A stretch of 38,330 nucleotides of DNA from Natrinema versiforme JCM 10478 (lineage in GTDB: Archaea > Halobacteriota > Halobacteria > Halobacteriales > Natrialbaceae): NCBI RefSeq assembly GCF_000337195.1, contig NZ_AOID01000018.1, positions 1 through 38,330 of the forward strand. Direction: 5' to 3'. The notes below the pieces were generated by a model. That model searched no databases and was not told where the DNA came from. It was given only the letters and a program-made list of their open reading frames with translations. A program made the position numbers and the translations under genes. The number at the start of each line of letters is the position of its first letter. Positions within the stretch are counted from its first letter, which is position 1. Positions 1 through 7,689 of the stretch are shown piece by piece.

Positions 1-26
1 CGCTCAGAGATGTGTATAAGAGACAG
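1..26. other. Sequencing adapter remnant (Nextera/Tn5 mosaic end)
   Basis: Bases 8-26 read AGATGTGTATAAGAGACAG, the exact 19-bp Tn5 mosaic end used in Nextera libraries; bases 1-7 resemble the adjoining adapter with mismatches. This is not genomic sequence. It marks the edge of an assembled contig, so everything left of base 27 is artefact. Read on the minus strand it adds the tail VSYTHL to a spurious open frame, a known signature of adapter translation in predicted proteins. Confidence 0.96.
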
Positions 27-28
27 GT

Positions 29-937
29 AGCGAGGCGCTGCGCGTCGCCGTCACCGTCGATACCGACACCCGGATGGGCGTCTCGCTCTCGTCGCTGCTC
101 GAGGACGGGAGCATGAACGGCTCGAACTCGCGGACCGGAATCGACGTGGTGCGTCGACCGGACGACGCACCTGCACTGATCGCGTACGTCGACCGGGATA
201 CCGCGCCGCCCGTCGACCGGGGTGACGAAGCGCCACTGGCGGTCGTCCACACCCACGCGACGCTCACCGCCGCCGCGACTGCTGGGGCGTCGCTCGGCCG
301 GGAGGAGACGGACGACGTGACCGGGAACCTCGCGTCCCACTGCAGCGGACTCCCGCTCTCGAACCCGATCGAATTCATGTACGGAGCGAGCGCGACGCTC
401 GCCGAGGGCGGGCGCTACCACCCGATCGCGGAGCCCGATTCGGAGACGATTCGCTCGCTGATCGTGACAGCAGACATCGATCGAACGTTCCTCACCCCGC
501 AGCAGTACCGCGACCTCCGGGCGAGCGATCTGCCGGCCGACGACTACGACCTCACCGTCGTCGAGTCCGCGTCGGCCGCGATCGGCGGACAGCCGGGCGA
601 TACCGGTGGCGTCGGCGATGCCGTCCGACTCTTCGGACTCCCGGAGACCGGACTCACCCACTGCAGAACGCCGGCCGACCTCGAGTCCGAGACGATCGGG
701 ACGCCGCTCGCTGACGTTCGAGCGCGAGTCCGCGAGCGCGCCGACGGCGACGAACTCGCGATCGCCGGCCCGGCGCTCATGGACGGCTACTTCGAGCGAT
801 CGGCCCTGACCGACGAGGCGACCGAGACGATCGACGGCGATCGCTGGATCGCCACCGGCGTCCCGGTACGGTCCCGGAACGACGAGATCGTTCTCGCAAC
901 GGGGACGGAAGCCACTCGAGCCGCGTCGACGCGGTAA
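29..937 (+). CDS. AMP-forming acyl-CoA synthetase-like protein, 5' truncated, degenerate
   Basis: The reading frame is open from the adapter junction, so the true start is lost; an internal ATG lies at 74. The visible ~302 residues follow the layout of ANL-superfamily adenylating enzymes. PLAVVHTHATLTAAA corresponds to the helix after the A3 loop, VRLFGLPETGLTHC to the A5 YGxTE motif, and GPALMDGYFERSALTDEA followed by RWIATGVPV to the A6/A7 GYxxxPxxT...WxxTGD region. Key features are missing or altered: there is no Ser/Thr/Gly-rich A3 phosphate loop in the expected place, the A7 Asp is replaced (ATGVP instead of xTGDl), and the protein ends soon after A7, without the C-terminal lid that carries the catalytic Lys. 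I infer a pseudo-enzyme or very divergent family member; a role with the downstream folP gene is only suggested by proximity. Its substrate cannot be told. Confidence 0.6.
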   Translation, partial: SEALRVAVTVDTDTRMGVSLSSLLEDGSMNGSNSRTGIDVVRRPDDAPALIAYVDRDTAPPVDRGDEAPLAVVHTHATLTAAATAGASLGREETDDVTGNLASHCSGLPLSNPIEFMYGASATLAEGGRYHPIAEPDSETIRSLIVTADIDRTFLTPQQYRDLRASDLPADDYDLTVVESASAAIGGQPGDTGGVGDAVRLFGLPETGLTHCRTPADLESETIGTPLADVRARVRERADGDELAIAGPALMDGYFERSALTDEATETIDGDRWIATGVPVRSRNDEIVLATGTEATRAASTR

Positions 938-1029
938 CCGTCGCTCCGTCGCGAGGGTGAGCCCGCTGCGAGGCGATACCGGTTCGCCGGAACCGCGGTG
1001 CCTTTTTGTCTCGCTTCCTCACTCGGGGT

Positions 1030-2223
1030 ATGAACAGCGTCGACGCCGCCGGCTTGGGGATCGGTGACGACCATCCGCCCCGGATCATGGGCGTCCTGAA
1101 CGTCAGCGAGGAGTCCCCCTACGACCCGAGCGTCTACGACGACCCCGGCGAGGCGGCACGGTACGTCGACGAGTCCCTGATCGACGAGGGTGCCGATATC
1201 GTCGATATCGGCCTCGAGTCGGCGAACAAACGGTTCGACGTGCTCTCGGCCGAGGAGGAACTCGAGCGGCTTCACGTCGCTCTCGAGACCATCGAGAGCG
1301 TCTCCGGCGACGCGATCTTCTCGATCGAGACGCGATACGCCGAGGTGGCCGACGAGGCGCTCTCGCGGGGGTTCGACATGGTCAACGACATCTGCGGCTT
1401 CGCAGACCCCGAGATGCCGACCGTCTGTGCGGACCACGACGTCGCCGTCGCAAAGATGGCGAGCCCGCCGGATATAGAGCGGCCGGGTGCCGTCGAGGAA
1501 ACTGATTGGGCCGCCCGAAAGTCGCCGGAGTGGGCCGAACGGGCCGACTACGTCGAGCAGGTCTACGAGGCGCTCACGCAGAACGGACTGACGGACAAGA
1601 CGATCGTCGACCCCGCCTTCGGCGGCTGGAGCGAGGCACAGACCCTCGAGGACGACCGCGAGACCTTCCGGCGACTGCGGGAGTTTCGGGCGCTCGAGCG
1701 GCCGATGCTGGTCTCGATCAACCGGAAGAACTTCCTCGGCGAGATCGCGGGCCGCGAGACCGACGAGCGGCTGCCGGTCAGTCTCGCGGCGACCTCGATG
1801 GCCGTCGAGCGCGGCGCACACGTGATTCGGACCCACGACGTGGCTGAGACGCGAGACGCGGCGCTGATCGGGAAGGCCTTCACCGAACGCGCGAGCGTCG
1901 CCGGCGACGGGGTCGCGGTCTCCGAACTCGATGTTCACTCGACCCGTGAGTTCCGCGCACAGTTCAGGGAGCGCGGCGTCGATCCCGCGTTCGCCGACGA
2001 CTGGCGGACCCACCTGCTCGAGATCGAGGGCCTCGATCCCGATGCGAGCGAGCGGCTGATCGCGGTCGCGACAGAACACGGCGCGGATGTCCAACGCGCG
2101 TCTGACGGCGATCTCCTGCTCATGGGTTCCACGAGAACTATTTCAGACGTATCAGAACGTCTCGAGGACGAAAACGGTAGTATCGGCGGTCTCGGGGCGA
2201 AGCTGTCAACACTGCTGCGTTAA
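1030..2223 (+). CDS. folP: Dihydropteroate synthase with C-terminal extension
   Basis: Condenses 6-hydroxymethyl-7,8-dihydropterin diphosphate with a p-aminobenzoate-type amine in folate/pterin synthesis; cytoplasmic TIM barrel. Family landmarks in order: IMGVLNVSEESPYD (canonical MGxLNVTPDSFxDGG) at residues ~19-32, DIVDIGLESANK (loop-2 position), MVNDICGFADPEM, DPAFGG, SINRKNFLGE (canonical SRKSFIG) and VIRTHDVAETRDA (the RxHDV pterin/phosphate site). The protein has 397 residues, against about 270-290 for bacterial FolP; the last ~115 residues form an extra acidic domain I do not recognise. Loop 2 departs from the canonical GGESTRP. The ATG at 1030 is preferred over an in-frame TTG at 1006 because the T-rich stretch just before it looks like promoter DNA. 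mptE, which makes its substrate, is the next gene. Confidence 0.88.
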   Translation: MNSVDAAGLGIGDDHPPRIMGVLNVSEESPYDPSVYDDPGEAARYVDESLIDEGADIVDIGLESANKRFDVLSAEEELERLHVALETIESVSGDAIFSIETRYAEVADEALSRGFDMVNDICGFADPEMPTVCADHDVAVAKMASPPDIERPGAVEETDWAARKSPEWAERADYVEQVYEALTQNGLTDKTIVDPAFGGWSEAQTLEDDRETFRRLREFRALERPMLVSINRKNFLGEIAGRETDERLPVSLAATSMAVERGAHVIRTHDVAETRDAALIGKAFTERASVAGDGVAVSELDVHSTREFRAQFRERGVDPAFADDWRTHLLEIEGLDPDASERLIAVATEHGADVQRASDGDLLLMGSTRTISDVSERLEDENGSIGGLGAKLSTLLR

Positions 2224-2519
2224 GAGAAAGCTTATGCCGGAGGCTTCGAAAGGAGGGAGTGGACGCCGGGCGGCCTCCCGGGTAGGGGTACTTTGGAGGC
2301 GACCCCCGGCCCATAACACGGAATTATTGTGGTGCTACATCGCCCAGTGACGACTGGGTCCTTCGCGAGGAACTGACGGATATCGAACCGATTAGCCGGG
2401 GCTGTCGGCGCAGTCAACGCGACCCCATCGCCGACCGATCCGAACGGACCCAAACGGTGACGAACCACTGTCGACACCGAACACACAAACGGCTCGAGCG
2501 GCGAGTACGGGTATCTGCC
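2224..2519 (+). other. folP-mptE intergenic region
   Basis: These 296 bp have no convincing reading frame. They contain the strong hairpin at 2265-2310 and a more AT-rich patch at about 2313-2335. No clear box A is visible close to the mptE start, so mptE may be read from a promoter near the hairpin or together with folP. Confidence 0.6.
2265..2310 (+). ncRNA. Strong hairpin, candidate structured leader or small RNA
   Basis: GCCGGG (2265-2270) pairs with CCCGGC (2305-2310) and GCCTCC (2273-2278) pairs with GGAGGC (2295-2300). This gives two perfect 6-bp helices joined by a small asymmetric internal loop (2 against 4 nt) and a 16-nt purine/T-rich terminal loop. An ACA lies a few bases after the basal helix, so a box H/ACA-like guide is one possibility; a terminator is less likely because no T-run follows. 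It does not resemble the bacterial tetrahydrofolate riboswitch. Function unknown. Confidence 0.4.
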
Positions 2520-3227
2520 ATGACGTTCGACGAGTGGGAACCGGTCTACGAGGCGATTCTCCGCGATTTCGGCTACGACCGAGCCGGCGACGAGCGGGGG
2601 CGTGACCTCCTCGCATCGCTACTCGAGGACTCGCTTGCTCCCGCAGAGCTGGCTATCGGTCCCGACGCGACCGTCGCGGTCGCGGGTGCCGGGCCGTCCC
2701 TCGAGACCGACCGCGACCTCGAGCGCGCTCGTGAAGCCGATGTCGTCGTCGCCGCCTCGACTGCGGTCGATACCCTCGCGAGCCACGGGATCGACGCCGA
2801 CTACATGGTGACGGACCTCGACAAGAACCCGGAGACCGTCGTCCGACTCACGAACCGCGGCGTTCCGGTCGCGATTCACGCCCACGGCGACAACTGCGAG
2901 GTGATTCGCGACGTGGTCCCCGACTGCGATCACGAGGCAGTGCTGCCGACGACGCAGGCCGCACCGCGCGGCCCGGTCCGCAACGTGGGCGGCTTTACCG
3001 ACGGCGATCGAGCCGCGTTTCTCGCCGATCACCTCGGCGCGGCCCGACTCGTCTTCGTCGGCTGGGACTTCGACGACCCCGCGGTCGGCCCGATGAAAGT
3101 ACGCAAACTCGAGTGGGCCGAGCGGCTCCTCTACTGGCTCGAGTCGCGCCGCGGCGAGCACTTTGCCGTGCTCGACGGGCGACGGGACGCCATCGAGACG
3201 AGCGCGATTCCGCTCGAGTCTCGGTGA
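2520..3227 (+). CDS. mptE: 6-hydroxymethyl-7,8-dihydropterin pyrophosphokinase (archaeal MptE type, DUF115)
   Basis: Transfers diphosphate from ATP to 6-hydroxymethyl-7,8-dihydropterin; archaeal MptE replaces bacterial FolK. The protein has 235 residues. It opens with MTFDEWEPVYEAILRDFGY, a characteristic beginning in haloarchaeal members, followed by VAGAGPSLE (nucleotide-binding glycine loop, residues ~55-63), DYMVTDLDKNPE (acidic metal-binding segment), HAHGDN and FVGWDFDD. The ATG at 2520 was chosen because this is where family similarity starts; the frame is open upstream to 2457. Its product is the substrate of FolP, encoded just upstream on the same strand, so the two genes form a pathway pair, though 296 bp apart. 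Confidence 0.9.
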   Translation: MTFDEWEPVYEAILRDFGYDRAGDERGRDLLASLLEDSLAPAELAIGPDATVAVAGAGPSLETDRDLERAREADVVVAASTAVDTLASHGIDADYMVTDLDKNPETVVRLTNRGVPVAIHAHGDNCEVIRDVVPDCDHEAVLPTTQAAPRGPVRNVGGFTDGDRAAFLADHLGAARLVFVGWDFDDPAVGPMKVRKLEWAERLLYWLESRRGEHFAVLDGRRDAIETSAIPLESR

Positions 3228-3264
3228 GCCGCCAGCCGGCGGCTGCCGGAGTCGATGGACACGC

Positions 3265-3450
3265 TCACTGAATCCGATACTCGACGATGTCGTCGCCGCC
3301 ACAGGACGGACACTCCGTCGTCGACTCGAGGGTGGTGCCACACCGCCGGCACTCCTCGATGATCGTCCGATCGGTCCCTCGGGACAGCACCGCCTCGAGC
3401 GCTTTCCGCACCGTCGACTGCGACGTGGTGTCGTTCTTCTGACCCCTCAT
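3265..3450 (-). CDS. Small zinc-ribbon protein
   Basis: A 61-residue protein with two Cys pairs, CRRCG and CPSCGG, 15 residues apart, the layout of a one-domain zinc ribbon. The N-terminal half is basic (MRGQKNDTT, VRKALEAVLSRG) and the C-terminal part acidic. Small proteins like this are frequent in Haloarchaea and often affect biofilm, stress or transcription phenotypes, but no function can be assigned here. It is convergent with mptE (37-bp gap) and starts at an ATG followed by an open frame with typical acidic codon use. Confidence 0.7.
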   Translation of the reverse strand: MRGQKNDTTSQSTVRKALEAVLSRGTDRTIIEECRRCGTTLESTTECPSCGGDDIVEYRIQ

Positions 3451-3788
3451 GGCCGTTCCGTTGTGAATCTCATAATTCGTTATTGTCTCGTTATCGTGAG
3501 TGACACGAGCGCCGAGCAGTCGCGGCCGTGGTAATCGGTTCCTATAATCGCAGCGCTGGCCTGCGGTTCGCCTTCGTGATACGTCTCGCCCCCCCTCGAG
3601 TCAGTCGTCAGCCGCTCGGTGGGGGCTTCCTCAGCCAGGAACTGCCGCGTCTTCCCTCGAGCAAGCGTGCGGAGCCATCGTCATCGCGACGTGATCACTG
3701 CCTCGACGTGATCGTCCCCACGAGCGACCGCGGTCCCCTCGAGGATCCGGGAATAACAGTTAAGACGAACAGGTCACCACGATACGAC
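3451..3788. other. Divergent intergenic region
   Basis: 338 bp between the minus-strand zinc-ribbon gene and the plus-strand membrane protein gene. AT-richer stretches near 3460-3500 and TTAAGAC near 3758-3764 are probable promoter elements, the latter about 30 bp before the GTG at 3789. An open frame runs through here on the plus strand from 3528, but its product (basic, Ser/Arg/Pro-rich) looks non-coding. Nothing else is seen. Confidence 0.5.
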
Positions 3789-4229
3789 GTGGATCAACGA
3801 ATCATCGTCACGACGCCGTTTCTCGTCTATTTGGCGCTCTGCGCGCTGTTCGGCCTCGCTCAGTCGACGGTCGCGGCCCCGCTCACGCAGGGCCAACCGG
3901 CGTTTATCGCCATCGTCGGGTTGGTCGGCCCGCTGGTCGCGATCGGGTTGCTCTGGGTGCGAAACTACGCGTACGGCGCACCGGTGTTGGTCTCGACGAT
4001 GCTCACGAACGCGTGGTTCGTCACGTACTTCTTCTTCATTCACGACAACCCGGCGAACGTCTTCGCCGTCTCGGGCGACGGATCGACCGCATTTCTGGCG
4101 TCGACGATCGGACTGATCGTGGGTTCGCTACTCACCGCCGGCGTCGGCTGCTGGCTGTGGTACCGCGAGAGTCCCGGATTCCGCTCGGCGGTCGACACCC
4201 TCGTCGGCCCGTCCGAGACGCGGAACTGA
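3789..4229 (+). CDS. Four-helix integral membrane protein, unknown function
   Basis: 146 residues with four hydrophobic segments: about 5-22 (IVTTPFLVYLALCALFGL), 37-57, 65-85 (ending in YFFFIHD) and 105-125, and a short polar tail. It resembles haloarchaeal conserved membrane proteins of unknown function. The GTG at 3789 is chosen because the first transmembrane helix follows at once and a TTAAGA-like box lies ~30 bp upstream; the longer frame from 3528 would add 87 residues of low-complexity sequence. No catalytic motif is visible. Confidence 0.65.
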   Translation: MDQRIIVTTPFLVYLALCALFGLAQSTVAAPLTQGQPAFIAIVGLVGPLVAIGLLWVRNYAYGAPVLVSTMLTNAWFVTYFFFIHDNPANVFAVSGDGSTAFLASTIGLIVGSLLTAGVGCWLWYRESPGFRSAVDTLVGPSETRN

Positions 4230-4307
4230 CTCGAGAGGCGTTTTCCGGTACGACAAGTTACGCCGGTTCTCGGCTACTCCGAAGCAAAGAACTCGTCCAC
4301 CGCGGGC

Positions 4308-5468
4308 TTAGAACAGCGCGTCGAGTTCGCCGCCGGTGTCCATCAGCGACGCGAAGTCGTCTTCGGCGGTTGCGCGGACGTTTTCGGTCGTCTCCTGGGC
4401 CTCGATCGCGACCTGCTGGAGCTGGTCGATCCGCGGTACGTCCGTGACGCCCGACAGCAGGGCGATCGCGCCGACCTCGTCCCGGTGGGGAATCGGGTAA
4501 TCGCCGCCGCGGATCTCCATGCTCCCGGTCTCGTCCTCGAGCCACTGGCGGCCGCGCTCGACGCCCTTGCGGTTGAGCTGGCCCGGCGGGCCGGTGGCGA
4601 CGACCAGCCCCCGATCGGTGCTGCCGACGTCACACGGCAGCGTGAGTCGGCCGAGGGTGGCCTTGCGGACGAGGCTGGTCATCCGGTTCGTCGCCGCGCC
4701 TTCGTCGAAGCCGTCGTCGCCGGTCAGCGAGGCGAGCAGGCCGTCGTCGGTTTCGACGACCTCGCTGGCGTAGCCGATCGTGGAGACGCCGCCGCCCGAG
4801 AGGGTGTTGATGATCTCGCTCGAGTCGACGACGCTCTCGGCGACGTGGTCGCCCTGATCGACCTCGCCGGCGGCGAAGAGGAGGCCGAAGCGCTCGACGA
4901 TTTCGCGGTTGATGCGGTCGTAACCGCCCTCGACGGATTCGCCGGCGCTGCGCCAGACGTCGTTGTCGAAGACGAGCAGGTTGTCGACCTCGTTGACGAA
5001 CGTCTGGAACGACCGGGCGGCGTTGAGCGTGTAGATCCCGCCCTCGTCGGTCCCGGGGAGGATGCCGAGGCCGTAGACCGGCTGGGTGTAGATCCGCTGG
5101 AGGTGTTTCGCGAGGACCGGCGCGCCGCCGCTCCCGGTGCCGCCGCCCATGCCGGCGACGATGAGGAACGCGTCGATCTCGTGGACCGGCACCCGGTCGA
5201 TCGCGCCCTGTATCTCGTCGATGTCCTCCTCGGCGACTTCCGCGCCGAGTTCGTTGTCCGCGCCGACGCCGTGGCCCTTTACCCGGGCCTGTCCGATGAG
5301 GACGCGGTTCGTCTCCGATACGTTCTCGAGTCCCTTGAGGTCCGTCGTCGCCGAGTTGACCGCGATCGCCGATTCGATGAAGCCGCCGCCGATCGAGGCG
5401 TCGAACGCGAGGAACTCGTCGACTACCTTCCCGCCTGCTTGACCGAAGCCGATGAGTGCGAGTTTCAT
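4308..5468 (-). CDS. cetZ1: CetZ1, tubulin-like cell-shape protein
   Basis: GTP-binding cytoskeletal protein of the archaeal CetZ family, which controls cell shape and rod formation for motility in Haloferax. It has 386 residues. It starts MKLALIGFGQAGGKVVDEF, as in Haloferax CetZ1, with the glycine loop for nucleotide binding, then VKGHGVGADNELGAE, the tubulin signature GMGGGTGSGGAP (residues ~107-118), YGLGILPGTDEGG, ARSFQTFVNEVDNLLVFDND, and VVDSSEIINTL in the T7-loop region. The acidic C-terminus ends GGELDALF, matching the conserved CetZ1 tail. The ATG at 5468 is fixed by this N-terminus, although the frame is open upstream to 5615. It is divergent from the photolyase gene. Confidence 0.96.
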   Translation of the reverse strand: MKLALIGFGQAGGKVVDEFLAFDASIGGGFIESAIAVNSATTDLKGLENVSETNRVLIGQARVKGHGVGADNELGAEVAEEDIDEIQGAIDRVPVHEIDAFLIVAGMGGGTGSGGAPVLAKHLQRIYTQPVYGLGILPGTDEGGIYTLNAARSFQTFVNEVDNLLVFDNDVWRSAGESVEGGYDRINREIVERFGLLFAAGEVDQGDHVAESVVDSSEIINTLSGGGVSTIGYASEVVETDDGLLASLTGDDGFDEGAATNRMTSLVRKATLGRLTLPCDVGSTDRGLVVATGPPGQLNRKGVERGRQWLEDETGSMEIRGGDYPIPHRDEVGAIALLSGVTDVPRIDQLQQVAIEAQETTENVRATAEDDFASLMDTGGELDALF

Positions 5469-5781
5469 AGCTGTCTGTCGTGGCCGTTCCCCGGCGCGAC
5501 CGCGACCGATCAGCGAGGACCGGCCGCCGCGGCCGGGATGGGAACGGGTTCCACGACTCGAGCGTCGACGATCGCGTCTATTGTTATGGTCGCCGTATAC
5601 GTGATGGAAAGACACTCATCAAGTCATTACCATTCGGTAGTGAGTACATTCAGTAGTCGATTACAGTCATCAGACCATGAGTGTCCGCTGCGGTCGCCGG
5701 TGGCATTTCGCGTCGGCGACGCGGGTCGTTTTCACTCGCCGGCATCCCCATTCTTTCGGTGTTCGAGTCCCGACTGCGACC
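5469..5781. promoter_or_regulatory. cetZ1-photolyase divergent control region
   Basis: 313 bp without a gene. The cetZ1-proximal part (5470-5575) is GC-rich and carries two adjacent palindromes: CCGGCCG-CCG-CGGCCGG at 5520-5536 and GGAAC-GG-GTTCC at 5541-5552. The central part (5577-5660) is AT-rich and includes a minus-strand CATAACAATAG box near 5577-5587 and a near-perfect direct repeat, ATTCGGTAGT (5632-5641) and ATTCAGTAGT (5648-5657). The cetZ1 transcript may thus have a leader of ~80 nt, unusual for Haloarchaea. No clear TATA element is seen just before the photolyase start. Confidence 0.5.
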
Positions 5782-7188
5782 GTGAACGTCTTCTGGCATC
5801 GCCGGGATCTCCGGGCGACCGACAACCGAGGGCTCGCACGCGCCGCGGCGACTGACGAGTCCGTCGTCCCGTGTTTCGTCCTCGATCCGACCGTCCTCGA
5901 GCACGCCTCGCCCGTCCGGGTCGCGTGCCTGCTCGAGGCGCTCGAGGACCTGCGGTCGTGGTATCGGGACCGAGAGAGCGACCTGCTGGTCGTCCGCGGC
6001 GAGGCGAGCGCCGTCGTTCCCGAGATCGCGGCCGAGTACGATGTGACGCGAGTCGTCTGGAACGAAGACTACAGCGGACTCGCACGCGAGCGCGATCGGG
6101 CCGTCCGGGCGGCCCTCGAGGAGGAGGGCATCGCTGCGGAGTCGGTCCACGACGCCATCCATCACGAACCGGGGTCGATCACGCCGAACCAGGGCGAGCA
6201 CTACTCGGTGTTCTCCTACTTCTGGACAAAGTGGCGCGACCGGGACAAGCGCGACCCGGCCGCCGAACCCGCCGCGGACGACCTCGCGGCCGTCTCGGGC
6301 GAGCCGACCCCGACACTCGCGGCGCTCGGCTTCAACGAGCCCGCGGCGACGCCGCCGACGGTGACGACGGCGGCGGCTCGAGAGCGGGTCGCTGACTTCT
6401 GTTCGGGGCCGATCTACGACTATGTCGAGCGGCGGGATTTCCCGGCCGAGAGCGGGACGTCCCGGCTCTCGCCGCAGCTGAAGTGGGGGACGATCGGCCC
6501 GCGGGAGCTGTACGCGGCGACGGAACGGGCCGCCGAGCGGGCCGAGGGTGACGGCAACCGCGAGAGCGTCCGAGAGTTCCAGCGCCAACTCGCGTGGCGG
6601 GAGTTCTACGCCCACGTCCTCGCGTTCAACCCCGAGACGGTCACCGAGAACTTCAGCGGGTACGAACACGAGATCGAATGGCGCGAGGATCCCGACGCGC
6701 TCGCCGCTTGGCAGGCCGGCGAGACGGGGTATCCGATCGTCGACGCCGGGATGCGCCAGCTCCGGCGCGAGGGATGGATGCACAACCGCGTGCGGATGCT
6801 CGTCGCCGCGTTCCTGACCAAGGACCTCCTACTCGACTGGCGGGCCGGCTACGACTGGTTCCGCCGGACGCTGGCGGACCACGACACCGCAAACGACGTC
6901 GGCGGCTGGCAGTGGGCGTCCTCGACGGGGACCGACGCACAGCCGTACTTTCGGGTCTTCAACCCGATGAAACAGGGCCGCGAGTACGACCCCGACGCCG
7001 AGTACATCCGCGAGTACGTGCCCGAACTCGCCGACGCGCCCGCCGACGATATCCACGACTGGCACGAACTGTCCGACGACGACCGAGAGCGGATCGCCCC
7101 CGACTACCCGGCCCCGATCGTCGACCACGGGACCCGCCGGGAGCAGGCCATCGCGATGTTCGAACGCGCACGCGGCGAGGGGTCATAG
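5782..7188 (+). CDS. phr: Class I CPD photolyase/cryptochrome family DNA repair flavoprotein
   Basis: Light-driven repair of cyclobutane pyrimidine dimers. The protein has 468 residues. The N-terminal Rossmann antenna domain starts VNVFWHRRDLRATDNRGL, like haloarchaeal Phr2. The C-terminal FAD domain shows TSRLSPQLKWGTIGPREL (the FAD-binding SxLSPYLxxG motif), EFQRQLAWREFYAHVL, HNRVRMLVAAFLTKDLLLDW and DTANDVGGWQWASSTGTDA, which contain the adenine- and lesion-binding residues and conserved Trp of the electron-transfer chain. GTG at 5782 is chosen from family alignment; an in-frame ATG at 5677 would add 35 basic residues unlike the family. UV repair genes of this kind are constitutive in halophiles living in sunlight. 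Confidence 0.93.
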   Translation: MNVFWHRRDLRATDNRGLARAAATDESVVPCFVLDPTVLEHASPVRVACLLEALEDLRSWYRDRESDLLVVRGEASAVVPEIAAEYDVTRVVWNEDYSGLARERDRAVRAALEEEGIAAESVHDAIHHEPGSITPNQGEHYSVFSYFWTKWRDRDKRDPAAEPAADDLAAVSGEPTPTLAALGFNEPAATPPTVTTAAARERVADFCSGPIYDYVERRDFPAESGTSRLSPQLKWGTIGPRELYAATERAAERAEGDGNRESVREFQRQLAWREFYAHVLAFNPETVTENFSGYEHEIEWREDPDALAAWQAGETGYPIVDAGMRQLRREGWMHNRVRMLVAAFLTKDLLLDWRAGYDWFRRTLADHDTANDVGGWQWASSTGTDAQPYFRVFNPMKQGREYDPDAEYIREYVPELADAPADDIHDWHELSDDDRERIAPDYPAPIVDHGTRREQAIAMFERARGEGS

Positions 7189-7378
7189 CGCGAATCGGTC
7201 CGCTCGAGTTCCGCTGATGTCCCTGACAACTGCTGATCCACTCGGCAAGCGAGAGCCGTCGGGGCTGTCGCCAGTTGTTGCCCCTCTCGTATTGATTCCG
7301 GCTCGTGATATTACGGCTGGGAATATAACTATTATATTTGCCATCACCCTTATCCCGTGGACCCTCATAGCAGCTAGT

Positions 7379-7654
7379 ATGTCCACTTCGGACAACATGT
7401 CGTCGCCCGATGGGGAGGTGTCGCCGACCCAAGCGATCATCGAGGCGATCGCTGCCGAGGAGGGCGTCGACGTCACCGATGTCGAGCCGCCGGCCTACGA
7501 CTCGCTGTTTACGGTCGTCAACCCGGAGGCGCTCGACGAACTGTTCCACACCACGACCGGGACCGCAAGCGGCGTGGCGGTCCGGCTCGAGTACGAGGGG
7601 TACGAGGTCGTCGTCCGCCCCGGGGGCGATATCGAGGTCCACCCCCTCCGCTGA
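7379..7654 (+). CDS. HalOD1-like output domain protein
   Basis: A 91-residue acidic protein. The core (SPTQAIIEAIAAEEGVDVTDVEPPAYDSLFTVVNPEALDELF, described by position as residues ~15-56) and the closing strand pattern VAVRLEYEGYEVVVRPGG are characteristic of the halobacterial output domain 1, found alone or as an output module of haloarchaeal response regulators. Molecular function is unknown. The ATG at 7379 is preceded by an AT-rich region with TATAACTATTATATTT at 7324-7339, which should place transcription start close to the gene. It is convergent with the TIM-barrel gene that ends at 7690. Confidence 0.8.
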   Translation: MSTSDNMSSPDGEVSPTQAIIEAIAAEEGVDVTDVEPPAYDSLFTVVNPEALDELFHTTTGTASGVAVRLEYEGYEVVVRPGGDIEVHPLR

Positions 7655-7689
7655 CCGGAGTACTGGTCTCCGGAACGCCGGCGGTCGGC

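Noticed and set aside
4-378. Minus-strand open frame at the left edge
   Set aside because: Antisense to the synthetase-like gene, Ser/Thr-rich composition unlike haloarchaeal proteins, and its last residues derive from adapter.
787-2094. 435-residue minus-strand open frame over folP
   Set aside because: Complement of a well-recognised folP; such long antisense frames are common in very high-GC DNA.
2265-2310. Tetrahydrofolate riboswitch, tRNA or SRP RNA at the hairpin
   Set aside because: No match to the conserved cores I know for any of these; no T-loop GGTTCGA-type sequence, no SRP tetraloop motif.
4485-5855. 456-residue plus-strand open frame over cetZ1
   Set aside because: Mirror frame of the clearly conserved cetZ1; no recognisable domain.
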